Below are positions 1-8,339 of a stretch of DNA of 64,000 bases, in pieces; the first letter of the stretch is position 1; the number at the start of each line of letters is the position of its first letter. The stretch is from Ilumatobacteraceae bacterium (GTDB taxonomy: Bacteria > Actinomycetota > Acidimicrobiia > Acidimicrobiales > Ilumatobacteraceae), in contig JALHOG010000020.1 in assembly GCA_022843125.1 (NCBI GenBank), positions 1 to 64,000 of the forward strand, in the 5' to 3' direction. Made by a program: the position numbers and the translations under genes. The notes under the pieces were generated by a model. It saw nothing but the letters and a program-made list of their open reading frames with translations. It made no database searches and had not been told where the DNA came from.

Positions 1-814
1 GTCCGACGACCGACGCCGCCACGTCCACCGCCTCCTCGAATCCGTCACCGGCGAACCGCGACGCGCGCAGATCGAGGACCACGACGGTCGACGGTTGGCT
101 CGTGTCGACGTGTTCGCGCATCATCAGCGTTCCGGTTCGCGCCGTGCTGCGCCAGTGGATACGTCGGATGTCGTCGCCCGGCGTGTACTCGCGGAGCGAA
201 TGGAAGGTCTGGGTTCCGCGCAACGCCTGTTCGGACACAGGACCGTCGAGATGTCGCGCCCGCCCGGCGGGACGAGGGTCGAGCGCAATGACGTGTGGTT
301 GCACGAGCACGGTGACCACATCGCCGACCGGCCGTCGAGCGTGCCACAACCCGAGCGCGTCACGCCGTTCGATCGCCAGCGGGCCGACCTGCAGCGTGCC
401 CCTGCGATGGGTGGGCAGCCGGTACGGCACCGACACCGACCGCCCGGGTCGGAGCGAGGGCACCGCCACCGTGACGTTCGTGCCCGGGCCGGCGCCGGCA
501 GGCGGTCCGCTGCGAGCGACGATCGACTCGACCGCTTCACACGCCCGGCTCCGACGGGCGCCCGCGTTGCGGACGGCGAGCAGGCCGAGCGCGGGGTTGC
601 CGCGCTCGACACGCCTGGGCTCGATCGAGCGCTCGACGTCGAGTCGCGGCAGCACCAGGGTCGCGACCCATCCCACGGCGACCGAGATCGCGAACATCGC
701 GGCCAGGACGGTGAGCAACTGGTATCCGAGTGCCCAGCCGAGCGGGCTGAGGACGACCGCGAGCGCGGCGACCGCCTGCCCGGTCGGCGTCAGCGCTGGG
801 CGGGCCCCACTCAT
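1..814 (-). CDS. DUF58 domain protein (partial, 3' end beyond the window)
   Basis: About 271 residues are visible and the C-terminus lies outside the window. The N-terminus has two closely spaced hydrophobic stretches (residues about 10-45), so the protein is probably membrane anchored. The DUF58 signature GDDIRRIHWRSTAR is followed by a vWA-like strand (VVVLDLRAS). The ATG at 814-812 overlaps the TGA of the MoxR gene upstream in an ATGA junction, so the two are translationally coupled. MoxR-DUF58 pairs are a known arrangement in which the AAA+ ATPase acts as a chaperone for vWA-type proteins; the client here is unknown. The start is well supported by the overlap. Confidence 0.85.
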   Translation of the reverse strand, partial: MSGARPALTPTGQAVAALAVVLSPLGWALGYQLLTVLAAMFAISVAVGWVATLVLPRLDVERSIEPRRVERGNPALGLLAVRNAGARRSRACEAVESIVARSGPPAGAGPGTNVTVAVPSLRPGRSVSVPYRLPTHRRGTLQVGPLAIERRDALGLWHARRPVGDVVTVLVQPHVIALDPRPAGRARHLDGPVSEQALRGTQTFHSLREYTPGDDIRRIHWRSTARTGTLMMREHVDTSQPSTVVVLDLRASRFAGDGFEEAVDVAASVVG

Positions 815-1830
815 GGCCGGGACGGGGGTGCGAGCGCCGTTCGCTCGTGCGGCACGGGTACCGAGTCGACCGCACGGTCGAGCACGGCCTCCGCAGTCGC
901 TCCGGCGAGCAGCGCGTCAGGGGTGAGGACGATGCGGTGTGCGAGCACCGGGAGCGCGAGGGCCTTGACGTCGCCCGGCGTGATGAACGAACGTCCGTGA
1001 CCGAGCGCGCGAGCACGGGCGGCGCGAAGCAGTCCGACCGAACCACGCGGGCTGACCGGCAGCCTGATCTCAGGGACGTGGCGGGTGGCAGCGACGATGC
1101 GCACGAGGTACTCGAGCACCTCGTGCGCGGCGTGGACGCGGTGCACCATCGACGCCATGGCATCGGCCTCGTCAGCCGAGAGCACGGGTCCGAGACGTTC
1201 CGACACGGTACGACCGTTCGAGGCGGCGACGATCTCCATCTCGCTGGCGAGATCCGGATAGCCGATCGACGTGCGCATGAGGAACCGGTCGAGCTGGGCC
1301 TCGGGGAGCGGATAGGTACCGTCCATGTCGATCGGGTTCTGGGTGGCGATCACGATGAACGGGCGCGGCACGGGGCGCGCCACGCCATCGATGGTGACCT
1401 GCCGCTCCTCCATCACCTCGAGCAGCGCCGATTGGGTGCGCGGCGATGCCCGATTGATCTCGTCGGCAAGGACGATGTTGGCGAAGACGGGGCCGGGGTG
1501 GAACTCGAACTCGCCTGAGTGCTGCCGGTAGATCGTGATGCCGGTGACGTCGCTCGGCAGCAGGTCGGGGGTGAACTGGATGCGTTGCCACGACGCCGCG
1601 ACCGACGCCGCGAGCGACCGTGCCAGCTGGGTCTTGCCGACCCCGGGAACGTCCTCGACGAGGAGGTGGCCCTCGGCGAGAAAGCAGGTCACCGCCAACT
1701 CGATCACGTCGGGCTTGCCCTTGATCACGGTGCCGATGTGGTGTCGGAGCTCGGAGACCTTCGCCGCGAACCGCTCGGCGGTCGCGTCGGTCAGTCGCTC
1801 GGGAGTGCGCTCGGCGTCGACCTGCATCAC
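811..1830 (-). CDS. MoxR family AAA+ ATPase
   Basis: A 339-residue ATPase of normal MoxR length. Walker A is GVGKTQLA at about residues 63-70, Walker B is IVLADEIN at about 119-126, and a sensor-1-type ATQNP motif follows. MoxR proteins act as cytosolic ATP-driven chaperones. The gene is coupled to DUF58 by an ATGA overlap. The reading frame opens with GTG directly followed by ATG. A TACCAT box ends 6 nt before the GTG, which suggests a leaderless mRNA starting at the GTG. The long inverted repeat at 1867-1930 lies just upstream and may control this promoter. Confidence 0.9.
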   Translation of the reverse strand: MMQVDAERTPERLTDATAERFAAKVSELRHHIGTVIKGKPDVIELAVTCFLAEGHLLVEDVPGVGKTQLARSLAASVAASWQRIQFTPDLLPSDVTGITIYRQHSGEFEFHPGPVFANIVLADEINRASPRTQSALLEVMEERQVTIDGVARPVPRPFIVIATQNPIDMDGTYPLPEAQLDRFLMRTSIGYPDLASEMEIVAASNGRTVSERLGPVLSADEADAMASMVHRVHAAHEVLEYLVRIVAATRHVPEIRLPVSPRGSVGLLRAARARALGHGRSFITPGDVKALALPVLAHRIVLTPDALLAGATAEAVLDRAVDSVPVPHERTALAPPSRP

Positions 1831-1836
1831 CCGCGA

Positions 1837-1842
1837 ATGGTA
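1837..1842 (-). promoter_or_regulatory. Putative leaderless -10 box for the MoxR gene
   Basis: TACCAT on the minus strand fits the actinobacterial TANNNT -10 and ends 6 nt before the GTG at 1830. No Shine-Dalgarno sequence fits in the remaining space. Confidence 0.4.
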
Positions 1843-1866
1843 GTTGCCCTCTACCAGGCACGGCTC

Positions 1867-1930
1867 TCGGCAGAACTACCCCTTTCGGGGCGTGGCGATC
1901 CTCGCTGGCACGAACCGGTAGTTCTGCCGA
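1867..1930. repeat. 14-bp perfect inverted repeat between divergent genes
   Basis: TCGGCAGAACTACC at 1867-1880 is matched by its exact reverse complement at 1917-1930, with 36 bp between. The pair sits in the divergent intergenic region of the MoxR operon (minus) and the WXG100 cluster (plus), just upstream of the putative MoxR -10. A small CCCC/GGGG hairpin lies just inside the left arm. Two operator half-sites bound by one regulator with looping is the simplest reading; an RNA stem is the alternative. Confidence 0.6.
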
Positions 1931-1999
1931 TACCCGGGCGGCGATTCGTCGGGTTCAGTGGCACTCGAACCGCAACCTCATCCGACAGGAGTACTTCCC

Positions 2000-2314
2000 A
2001 TGCCGATCACCTCGTCCTTCCAGACCGAAGTCGCCACGATGGACGTCGCCGCCCGCCGAGTCGACGAGGTGGCGAACGCCATCGACGCCGAGCTGCGAGC
2101 GCTCGACAACCGCATCCAGCCGGTGACGAGCACGTGGCGGGGCTCCGCTGCGACGGCGTACCTCTCGCTCCACGAGCGGTGGACGACCGACGCCCAGAGG
2201 CTCCGCCAGGTGCTGGCCGAGATCTCCTTGGGTCTCGGCCAGAACGCCACCCGCTACCAGACCAACGAGGACGCGGTCGCCGCCCAGATGGCTCGCACCG
2301 CCGGCTCGCTCTGA
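2000..2314 (+). CDS. WXG100 family protein (ESAT-6-like)
   Basis: A 104-residue helical protein of typical WXG100 size, with the WRG form of the WxG turn (STWRGSAATAY) about a third of the way in, between two predicted helices. WXG100 proteins form helical hairpin dimers exported by type VII secretion. The ATG at 2000 is chosen because an AGGAG ribosome site lies 11 nt upstream; an earlier in-frame ATG at 1958 lacks one. It is the first of four close genes. No EccC ATPase or other secretion core gene is in the window. Confidence 0.85.
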   Translation: MPITSSFQTEVATMDVAARRVDEVANAIDAELRALDNRIQPVTSTWRGSAATAYLSLHERWTTDAQRLRQVLAEISLGLGQNATRYQTNEDAVAAQMARTAGSL

Positions 2315-2369
2315 ACACCCTCCGAACCACACGACCGTTCTCCCACATTCCACGAAAGGACCAATCACC

Positions 2370-2666
2370 ATGTCCGTTGCAACCGGCATCACCGTCTCGT
2401 TCGGCACCGTCATGCAGGCCCAGGCCGACGTCGCCAACACCGTCGGCCGTATCGAGTCCCAGCTCGGCGACCTTCGCCAGTTCCTCGCCCCGCTCGTCGC
2501 CTCCTGGGACGGCGGTGCGTCGTCCGACTACCAGACGCTGCAACGACGCTGGGACACCACCGCCGCCGATCTGAACGCCGTGCTCGCCCAGATCAGCCAG
2601 CTGCTGGGCCAGGCCCACGACGGCTATCGGCAGACCGAGTCGGCCAACGCCGCCTGCTGGGGATGA
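2370..2666 (+). CDS. WXG100 family protein
   Basis: A 98-residue protein with the WDG form of the WxG motif (ASWDGGASSDYQ) near residue 46, preceded by an AAAGGA ribosome site. The length and helix-turn-helix layout match WXG100 proteins, and it probably forms a dimer with the product of the gene 55 bp upstream. Its TGA overlaps the ATG of the next gene (ATGA), which links expression of the cluster. Confidence 0.85.
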   Translation: MSVATGITVSFGTVMQAQADVANTVGRIESQLGDLRQFLAPLVASWDGGASSDYQTLQRRWDTTAADLNAVLAQISQLLGQAHDGYRQTESANAACWG

Positions 2667-3037
2667 CGGCTGACCTTCGCGCCGACAGGTCCGTCGAACT
2701 GACCGTTGCCGACGGTTTCGACGTCTCGCCGGCCGCCCTCTCGGGGGCGGCCGGCGTGTTCGACGTGAACGCCGATGCGCTGGCCGACGTCGCCGCCACC
2801 CTGATCGCCCGACTCGAGACGCTGGGCCCGTGCTGGGGCGGCGACAGCGTCGGTACCCGTTTCGGCACCGCCTATCAGGACGCCGGGTTGGCCGTGCTGA
2901 CCAACATCGACGCGCTCGGCACGGGCCTGGTGCGAATCGCCGCCGCCCTCCGCGCCGTCGCCCGCTCGTACGAGCTCGTTGACACGACGAACGCGCCGAT
3001 GACGCCGGGGATGACGCCGGGGATGACGCCGCCGTGA
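2663..3037 (+). CDS. WXG100-like small secretion-associated protein
   Basis: A 124-residue protein with PCWGGDSVGTRFGTAY near residue 55, a WGG turn with flanking helices as in WXG100 or EspC-like proteins. The C-terminus has a short tandem repeat, MTPG three times, encoded by a 12-bp DNA repeat. Start and stop overlap both neighbours (ATGA with the previous gene, GTGA with the next), so it belongs to one operon. Assignment as a type VII partner rests on the turn motif and the neighbours, not on a clear family match. Confidence 0.65.
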   Translation: MTADLRADRSVELTVADGFDVSPAALSGAAGVFDVNADALADVAATLIARLETLGPCWGGDSVGTRFGTAYQDAGLAVLTNIDALGTGLVRIAAALRAVARSYELVDTTNAPMTPGMTPGMTPP

Positions 3038-4254
3038 GCGCGTCCGCGATGTTCGCCGCCGAGCTCGAGGCGCTCGGGATCTGGTGGCCCGACGGCGACG
3101 GCGACGCGCTGCGCATCGCCGCTGACGGCTGGGCCGCGACTGCCGACATCGTGGAGGATCTCGCATCGGTGCTGGACGTCGCGGCAGCGATGGTGACCGA
3201 GCATCACACCGGCGAGGCAGCGGCACGGTTCGCGAGCGTCTGGTCGCTCTGGACCGGCGCTGCCGGCTACCTCGCGACGACCGTGGCCGATTGCCGCCGG
3301 ATCGCCGCCGCGCTCGTCGACTTCGGCACCGACATCGACGTCGCCGATCGGGCACTGCTGCGACTGATCGAGGACGCGCTCGACTCGCAGCGCACCACGA
3401 CGCTCTCCCTCATCGACGAGATCTGGTCGGCGTGGCTCGCCGACGGCGCGACCGGAATCGCAGCCACCCTCGACACGAGGGTTGACACGGCGACGGCTGC
3501 GTTGGGCGCCGTCAACGCGATCGGCCCCGTGGCGTCGGCCGACGATCGACTCGCGATCGACCCGACACAGGTGGCGTGGCCCGACCTCGGTAGACCCGTC
3601 GATCTCTCGCACCTCGCGACGTCGCCTGTCGATCTCGGCGCCGGCGAGGGGGACCTGTCGCCGATCACAGCCCCGCCGGCCACGCCCGGCACACCCGGGC
3701 CGGACGGCTCGGTCCCGCCCGGCACCGGTGCGCCCGGCTCGGGGCTGTTCGGGTCCGGCATCTCGATCGTGGTGAACGGCGACGGCAACACGATCACCAT
3801 CGAGAGCCCGCAGGTGCCGACGTGGCAACCGCCGGAATTCGATCCGCCCGCCGACCTCCCGTTCGAGCCCGAGCCCGACACGTCGGCTCCGTTCGAGCCG
3901 TTCACCCCGGCGCCGTGGACGGGTCCGCCCGTCGACCCACTCGAACCGATGGCCTACGTCCCACCCGCGTACGACCCACCCGCAGAATTCCCGCCCGCTG
4001 AGTTCCCGCCCGCGAACCACGTGGCCGGCGCGGACGATCCGCCGGTTCCGCCGACGGTGCCGATCGTCGTCGACCCGCCCGGCCGCAACGCTGCGGCGCT
4101 CGGTGCCGCGGGTGCCACCGCAGCGGCGGCAGCGGCTCGCTCAGGTCGCGCTCCGTTCTTCCCGTTCATGCCGATGGGCGGCGCGATGAGCAGCGGCGAC
4201 GAGGCACCCGAACCGAAGCGGCGTTCGACCCGGAGGCGCCAGCCGGCCGGGTGA
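3034..4254 (+). CDS. Proline-rich WXG/ESX-type substrate
   Basis: A 406-residue protein. The N-terminal half (about 1-165) is helical and tryptophan rich (GIWWPDG, SLWTGAAGY), resembling an ESX substrate. The middle and C-terminal half is low complexity and proline rich (PPAEFPPAEFPPA, about residues 265-350). It ends with an alanine run, a PFMPMGG segment and a basic tail. Such tails are common on large WXG/PPE-like substrates. The GTG start overlaps the TGA of the preceding gene. The function is not recognisable; a secreted partner or effector of the three small proteins is the best guess. Confidence 0.6.
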   Translation: MSASAMFAAELEALGIWWPDGDGDALRIAADGWAATADIVEDLASVLDVAAAMVTEHHTGEAAARFASVWSLWTGAAGYLATTVADCRRIAAALVDFGTDIDVADRALLRLIEDALDSQRTTTLSLIDEIWSAWLADGATGIAATLDTRVDTATAALGAVNAIGPVASADDRLAIDPTQVAWPDLGRPVDLSHLATSPVDLGAGEGDLSPITAPPATPGTPGPDGSVPPGTGAPGSGLFGSGISIVVNGDGNTITIESPQVPTWQPPEFDPPADLPFEPEPDTSAPFEPFTPAPWTGPPVDPLEPMAYVPPAYDPPAEFPPAEFPPANHVAGADDPPVPPTVPIVVDPPGRNAAALGAAGATAAAAAARSGRAPFFPFMPMGGAMSSGDEAPEPKRRSTRRRQPAG

Positions 4255-4260
4255 CTCGGA

Positions 4261-5487
4261 TCAGGAACCGGGGAGGAGCGTGGCTCGGTAGCGCGCCAGC
4301 CCCCACACGCCGATCAGCGCCCCCGATCCGACGGTCACCTCGCGGAGCCCGACGACGTCGGCGAGCGGGCCTGACAGCAGCACGCCGACCGGGTAGCCGA
4401 TGCCCATCACCATCGAGTTCACAGCGAGCACGCGCCCGCGCATCGCATCGGGCGCGGCGAGCTGGGCGACGCTGTTGAACGACGTGAACGCGAGCCCATA
4501 CGTGAACCCGACGCCGACGAGCGCAGCCGCAGCCGACCACAGGCCGGGCGCAGCGCCGTAGAGCACGAGCGCCGGGCCGAGCGACACCACCGACATCGCC
4601 AACAGCCGCGCCGTGCCGAGCCGCTTGGTGAACACCCCGAGCAGTACCGCAGCCGCGACTCCACCAACGCCTTGCGCCGTGGTGAGCAGTGACGTCGCGC
4701 CCTCCTCGCCGCCGTGGACGTTGGTGGCCATCTGTGCGACGAACGCGATGAACGGCGCCGCGATCAGCAGCGTGGGCACCATCAACGTGAGCATGTCGCG
4801 CATCGCGGACGAGGCCCGGGCGAACCGCAAACCGTCGGCCACTGCGGCGAACACCGGACGTCGCTCCCCTCGACGGGCGCTGACCCCGGCGAGCGACACC
4901 GCGATCATCACCGCGCCGAAGCTCGCCGCGTTCACCCACAGCGCGGCGCCGATCCCACCGAGCCAGATCGCCAGCGCCGCGCACGCCGGGCCGAGCACGC
5001 GCCCGAGGTTCCACTGGGCGTTGGCCAGACCGATCGCAGCGACGAGGTGCTCGCGGGGGACCAGCTCGGGGATCACGGTCTGGTAGGCGGGGAAGAAGAA
5101 CGCGAAGGTCACCCCGGCCAGCAAGCTCAGCAGCGCAAGGGCGCCCGGCGACGCCGAGCCACTGCTCACCAACACCGCGACGATCGCCGCGATGATCCCG
5201 GCGAGGAGGTTGCCGAGGAGGATCACCCTGCGTCGGTCGAGGCGGTCGGCCATCGCCGATCCGATCGGGCCGATGATGCCGCTCGGCAGGAGCCCGGCGG
5301 CGACGACGATCGCCGACCAACTGTTCTTACCGGTGGTGTCGGCGACGTAGTAGCCGATCGCGACGGTCTCCATCCACGTCCCGATGTTGGAGACGAGCGA
5401 ACCCGTCCAGACGAGACGGAAGTCGCGGGAGCGGAACGGGGCGAACGTGGTGGACGTGGATGTCGGCGTGAGCGGCGCAGCGCTCAT
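4261..5487 (-). CDS. MFS transporter (DHA3/MFS_3 exporter type)
   Basis: 408 residues with about twelve hydrophobic segments and the MFS loop motif ADRLDRRRVIL after the second helix. The family usually exports drugs or siderophores; the substrate cannot be told from sequence. ATG at 5487 is chosen because it overlaps the TGA of the upstream gene in an ATGA junction; a longer in-frame extension reaches into that gene and is not needed. It ends 6 bp from the convergent WXG cluster. Confidence 0.85.
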   Translation of the reverse strand: MSAAPLTPTSTSTTFAPFRSRDFRLVWTGSLVSNIGTWMETVAIGYYVADTTGKNSWSAIVVAAGLLPSGIIGPIGSAMADRLDRRRVILLGNLLAGIIAAIVAVLVSSGSASPGALALLSLLAGVTFAFFFPAYQTVIPELVPREHLVAAIGLANAQWNLGRVLGPACAALAIWLGGIGAALWVNAASFGAVMIAVSLAGVSARRGERRPVFAAVADGLRFARASSAMRDMLTLMVPTLLIAAPFIAFVAQMATNVHGGEEGATSLLTTAQGVGGVAAAVLLGVFTKRLGTARLLAMSVVSLGPALVLYGAAPGLWSAAAALVGVGFTYGLAFTSFNSVAQLAAPDAMRGRVLAVNSMVMGIGYPVGVLLSGPLADVVGLREVTVGSGALIGVWGLARYRATLLPGS

Positions 5488-6653
5488 TGCGCCCGAGCGG
5501 GCTCGGGCCAGAGTGCCTCGCCCTTCTGTTCGAGCGTCCGCCACCCGGGTGCGGCGGCCGGAGCGACCAACTCGACCGGTGGGCCGCTCTGCTCCCAGAG
5601 CACCGCAGGGCGGGCGCCGTGCCACCGCACGGCGTACGAAACGCTCGACCCGGTGCGGGTGGGCACGCCATAGACCTCGATCGGCCGGCCCAACCAGTCG
5701 TCGGGGAACCCGTCGGGCAGCAGCGCCTCACCATGTGCGAGCCGTTGCTCGAGCCAGGCGATCGCCAGCACGCCCGCCGGCGGCGTGGTCGGCCGAGCGG
5801 ACGCGCGGCGGCCGGCGACGATGCGGGCGAGGTCGCGCCGGGCGCGGCCCTCGTCGGCTGCCGCTAGGACACGATCGGCCGCCATCAACGCAGCGTCTGC
5901 CTCCCATCCCGGCGCGCTCCCGAGGGCTTCGACTGCGTCGACCAGTTCGGGGAGCCACGGGTCGGGTGCCTCACCCATCCGGACGAGTTCGCCCAGCCCG
6001 ACGGCGTACGCCACGGGGTCGTCGGCGGCGTTCGCGATGTTGCCGAGCGCCACCTCGCACCGCTCGGCGGTGACCTGCTCGGCCGCCGACGCGCCCAGCG
6101 CACCGTCGGGCAGCACCATCCGGCTGGCCCGGTCGGTGATCGCGAGCCAGCCGCGAGCGACCTGCTTCGCTGTCGGCACGCCCGACGGCAGCGCTGCGGC
6201 AGCCGCCGGCTGGTGCGGGATCGCGATTCGGAACGACGCCTGGTGGCCGAGCGGCAACGCGAAGGCCCCAGCCGGCAGATCGATGCCTTCGATCGGCACG
6301 TCGACGATCGGCCGTTCGGTGAGCACGTCGCGATGACTGAACGCCACCGCGACCGGCAAGGTCGACTCGTTGAACACCTCGACGACGGTCATCCCGCCGT
6401 GGTCCGCGACGGAGTACACCGTCTGCACGACGTCGCCGCGCGGGACCCGCACCCGCGTCTCGACGACTGCGGTGCCCTCGACGCGAACCTGGCGCACCGT
6501 GGCCTCGTCGGCGGGGATGTGCCACCGATCATCGGCGGCGACGAACCAGTCGAGACGGCCCGCTGCGACCGTCGCACCCGGCCACGGTTCGATCGCACCC
6601 CAAGGCGCCACCGAGGCGCGCCACGGCTGTCCGAGCACTCCCGTCGTGATCAT
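5484..6653 (-). CDS. Hypothetical protein, 389 aa
   Basis: I do not recognise a family. The N-terminal half (about 1-165) looks like a beta-sandwich, with many alternating hydrophobic strands (TVYSVADHGGMTVVEVFNES). The second half is helical and alanine rich. No signal peptide or membrane segment is visible, so it is probably cytosolic. It lies 5 bp after gpsA and is coupled to the MFS gene by an ATGA overlap, giving the order gpsA, this gene, MFS. The strand-rich part loosely recalls N-terminal domains of glycoside-processing enzymes, but this is too weak to name. Confidence 0.6.
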   Translation of the reverse strand: MITTGVLGQPWRASVAPWGAIEPWPGATVAAGRLDWFVAADDRWHIPADEATVRQVRVEGTAVVETRVRVPRGDVVQTVYSVADHGGMTVVEVFNESTLPVAVAFSHRDVLTERPIVDVPIEGIDLPAGAFALPLGHQASFRIAIPHQPAAAAALPSGVPTAKQVARGWLAITDRASRMVLPDGALGASAAEQVTAERCEVALGNIANAADDPVAYAVGLGELVRMGEAPDPWLPELVDAVEALGSAPGWEADAALMAADRVLAAADEGRARRDLARIVAGRRASARPTTPPAGVLAIAWLEQRLAHGEALLPDGFPDDWLGRPIEVYGVPTRTGSSVSYAVRWHGARPAVLWEQSGPPVELVAPAAAPGWRTLEQKGEALWPEPARAQ

Positions 6654-6658
6654 GCCGG

Positions 6659-7666
6659 TCAGCCGAGCTCGCTCTTGCTGGTGCGCGACATGAGGGCCGC
6701 CAGGGCCTCGCGCGCGGTGCGCCCCTCGTGACACACGGCGACGACCTGCTCGGTGATCGGCATGTCGACACCGTACCGGCGAGCGAGGTCGAGGACGCTG
6801 GGCGAACTCTTCACGCCCTCGGCCACCATCGTCATCGCCCCGAGGATCTCCTCGATGGTCTTGCCCTCGCCGAGCGCCAGCCCGACGGAGTTGTTCCGGC
6901 TCTGCTTCGACGAGCACGTCGCGATCAGGTCGCCCATCCCGGCAAGGCCGGCGAACGTCAGGGTGTCACCGCCCATCGCCACCCCCAGCCTCGACATCTC
7001 GGCGAGGCCACGGGTGATCAACGTCGCCCGCGTGTTGTCGCCGAAGCCCATCCCTTCGGCCATCCCGGCGGCGATCGCGATCACGTTCTTGACCGTGCCC
7101 GCCACCTCGCACCCGACGACATCGGGGTTGGTGTACACGCGCAGGCTGGGCTGGGTGAGGATGCGCTGCAACTCGGCAGCGATCGTGGCATCGGGGATCG
7201 CCACCACGCTCGCCGCCGGCTGCCCGGCCAAGATCTCCTTCGCGAGGTTGGGGCCGGTCATCACACCCACCGGCCGACCCGGCATCTCGTCAGCCGCGAC
7301 CTCGGTCATCCGCATCAGCGTCTCGCGCTCGATGCCCTTCGAGAGACTCACCACCGGGACCCATGGGCGGAGGAACACCCCCACCTCACGTGCAACGGCG
7401 CGGAAGCCGTGCGACGGCACCGCCATCACCACCACGTCGGCGTCGGCCACCGCCTCCTCGATCGACGCGGTCGCACGCAGGTCACGGGGCAGCGTGAACG
7501 ACGGGAGATAGTCCGCGTTCACGTGCGCGTTGTTGATCTGATCGGCGAGTGCCTCGCGCCGCGCCCACAGCACGGTGGGCGTGTTGACGCTCGCAAGTGC
7601 AGCCACCGTCGTCCCCCACGACCCGGCACCGATGACTGCGACCCTGATCTCCGACGAACGCCCCAT
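6659..7666 (-). CDS. gpsA: Glycerol-3-phosphate dehydrogenase [NAD(P)+]
   Basis: 335 residues, the usual GpsA length. The Rossmann motif GAGSWGTT is at about residues 12-19, followed by the SLSKGIE and GPNLAKE family motifs; the catalytic lysine lies in GTVKNVIAIAAG. It makes sn-glycerol 3-phosphate from dihydroxyacetone phosphate for phospholipid synthesis, in the cytosol. Start ATG 7666 is supported by a TACGCT -10 box 8 nt upstream, suggesting a leaderless mRNA. Divergent from the F420 guanylyltransferase gene. Confidence 0.95.
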   Translation of the reverse strand: MGRSSEIRVAVIGAGSWGTTVAALASVNTPTVLWARREALADQINNAHVNADYLPSFTLPRDLRATASIEEAVADADVVVMAVPSHGFRAVAREVGVFLRPWVPVVSLSKGIERETLMRMTEVAADEMPGRPVGVMTGPNLAKEILAGQPAASVVAIPDATIAAELQRILTQPSLRVYTNPDVVGCEVAGTVKNVIAIAAGMAEGMGFGDNTRATLITRGLAEMSRLGVAMGGDTLTFAGLAGMGDLIATCSSKQSRNNSVGLALGEGKTIEEILGAMTMVAEGVKSSPSVLDLARRYGVDMPITEQVVAVCHEGRTAREALAALMSRTSKSELG

Positions 7667-7674
7667 GGTTCGCG

Positions 7675-7725
7675 AGCGTACGCGCGGCCGACGAGCCGTC
7701 GAACGGCCGGCGGCGCGAATAACGT
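7675..7725. promoter_or_regulatory. Divergent leaderless promoters, gpsA / F420 guanylyltransferase
   Basis: On the minus strand TACGCT (7675-7680) ends 8 nt before the gpsA ATG. On the plus strand TAACGT (7720-7725) ends 8 nt before the GTG at 7734. Both fit TANNNT -10 boxes for leaderless transcripts. Confidence 0.5.
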
Positions 7726-7733
7726 GCACCGCA

Positions 7734-8339
7734 GTGCACACGGCGGTCCTCGTTCCGGTCAAGGCGTTCAGCGCAGCGAAGAAGCGGCTTGCGCCGATCC
7801 TCCCCGACGCGCAGCGCGAGTCGCTCGCCCGATGGATGGCCGATGGCGTCCTCGCTGCCTCGGCGCCGCTGCCGGTGTTCATCGCGTGCGACAACGACGA
7901 GGTGGCCGCCTGGGCAGAGTCGCGTGGCGCGTCGGTGCTGTGGGGGCCGGGGCTCGGCCTCAACGGCGCGATCGACCACGGCATCGAGACCGTCGCCGGC
8001 AAGGGCTACGACCACGTCATCGTCGCCCATGGCGATCTTCCGCTACCGGGCGCGCTCGCCTCGGTCCCTCGCGCCGACACGGTCGTGCTCGTCCCCGACC
8101 GCCGGGGCGACGGCACGAACGTGCTGAGCCGGCCGTGCCGGGTGCACCTCCCGGCCGAGTACGGGGGCGGCAGCTTCGATCGACATCTCGCCGCCGCGCT
8201 GCGATCCGGGGTGGCGGTGAGCGTTCGGAGCGATCCGCGCCTCTCGATCGACGTCGACACCATCGCCGACTGCCGTCATCCCGAGGTCGCCGCCGCGCTC
8301 GCGCTGGCCGGGTTCCACATCCCGCAGGGCCGACCGTGA
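7734..8339 (+). CDS. fbiD: 2-phospho-L-lactate / phosphoenolpyruvate guanylyltransferase (F420 biosynthesis)
   Basis: 201 residues, as expected for the CofC/FbiD family. The N-terminus HTAVLVPVKAFSAAKKRLAP is the nucleotide-binding loop, and VIVAHGDLPLP carries the metal-binding aspartate. The enzyme activates phosphoenolpyruvate (actinobacteria) or 2-phospholactate (archaea) with GTP for coenzyme F420 assembly. GTG 7734 is chosen over a longer frame because a TAACGT -10 lies 8 nt upstream and family homology begins there. It is coupled to the PIG-L gene by a GTGA overlap. No other F420 genes are in the window. Confidence 0.85.
   Translation: MHTAVLVPVKAFSAAKKRLAPILPDAQRESLARWMADGVLAASAPLPVFIACDNDEVAAWAESRGASVLWGPGLGLNGAIDHGIETVAGKGYDHVIVAHGDLPLPGALASVPRADTVVLVPDRRGDGTNVLSRPCRVHLPAEYGGGSFDRHLAAALRSGVAVSVRSDPRLSIDVDTIADCRHPEVAAALALAGFHIPQGRP

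Noticed and set aside
2990-3037. Short DNA tandem repeat as a possible minisatellite or CRISPR-like element
   Set aside because: Only about three 12-bp units that encode MTPG at the end of a gene; no spacer structure.
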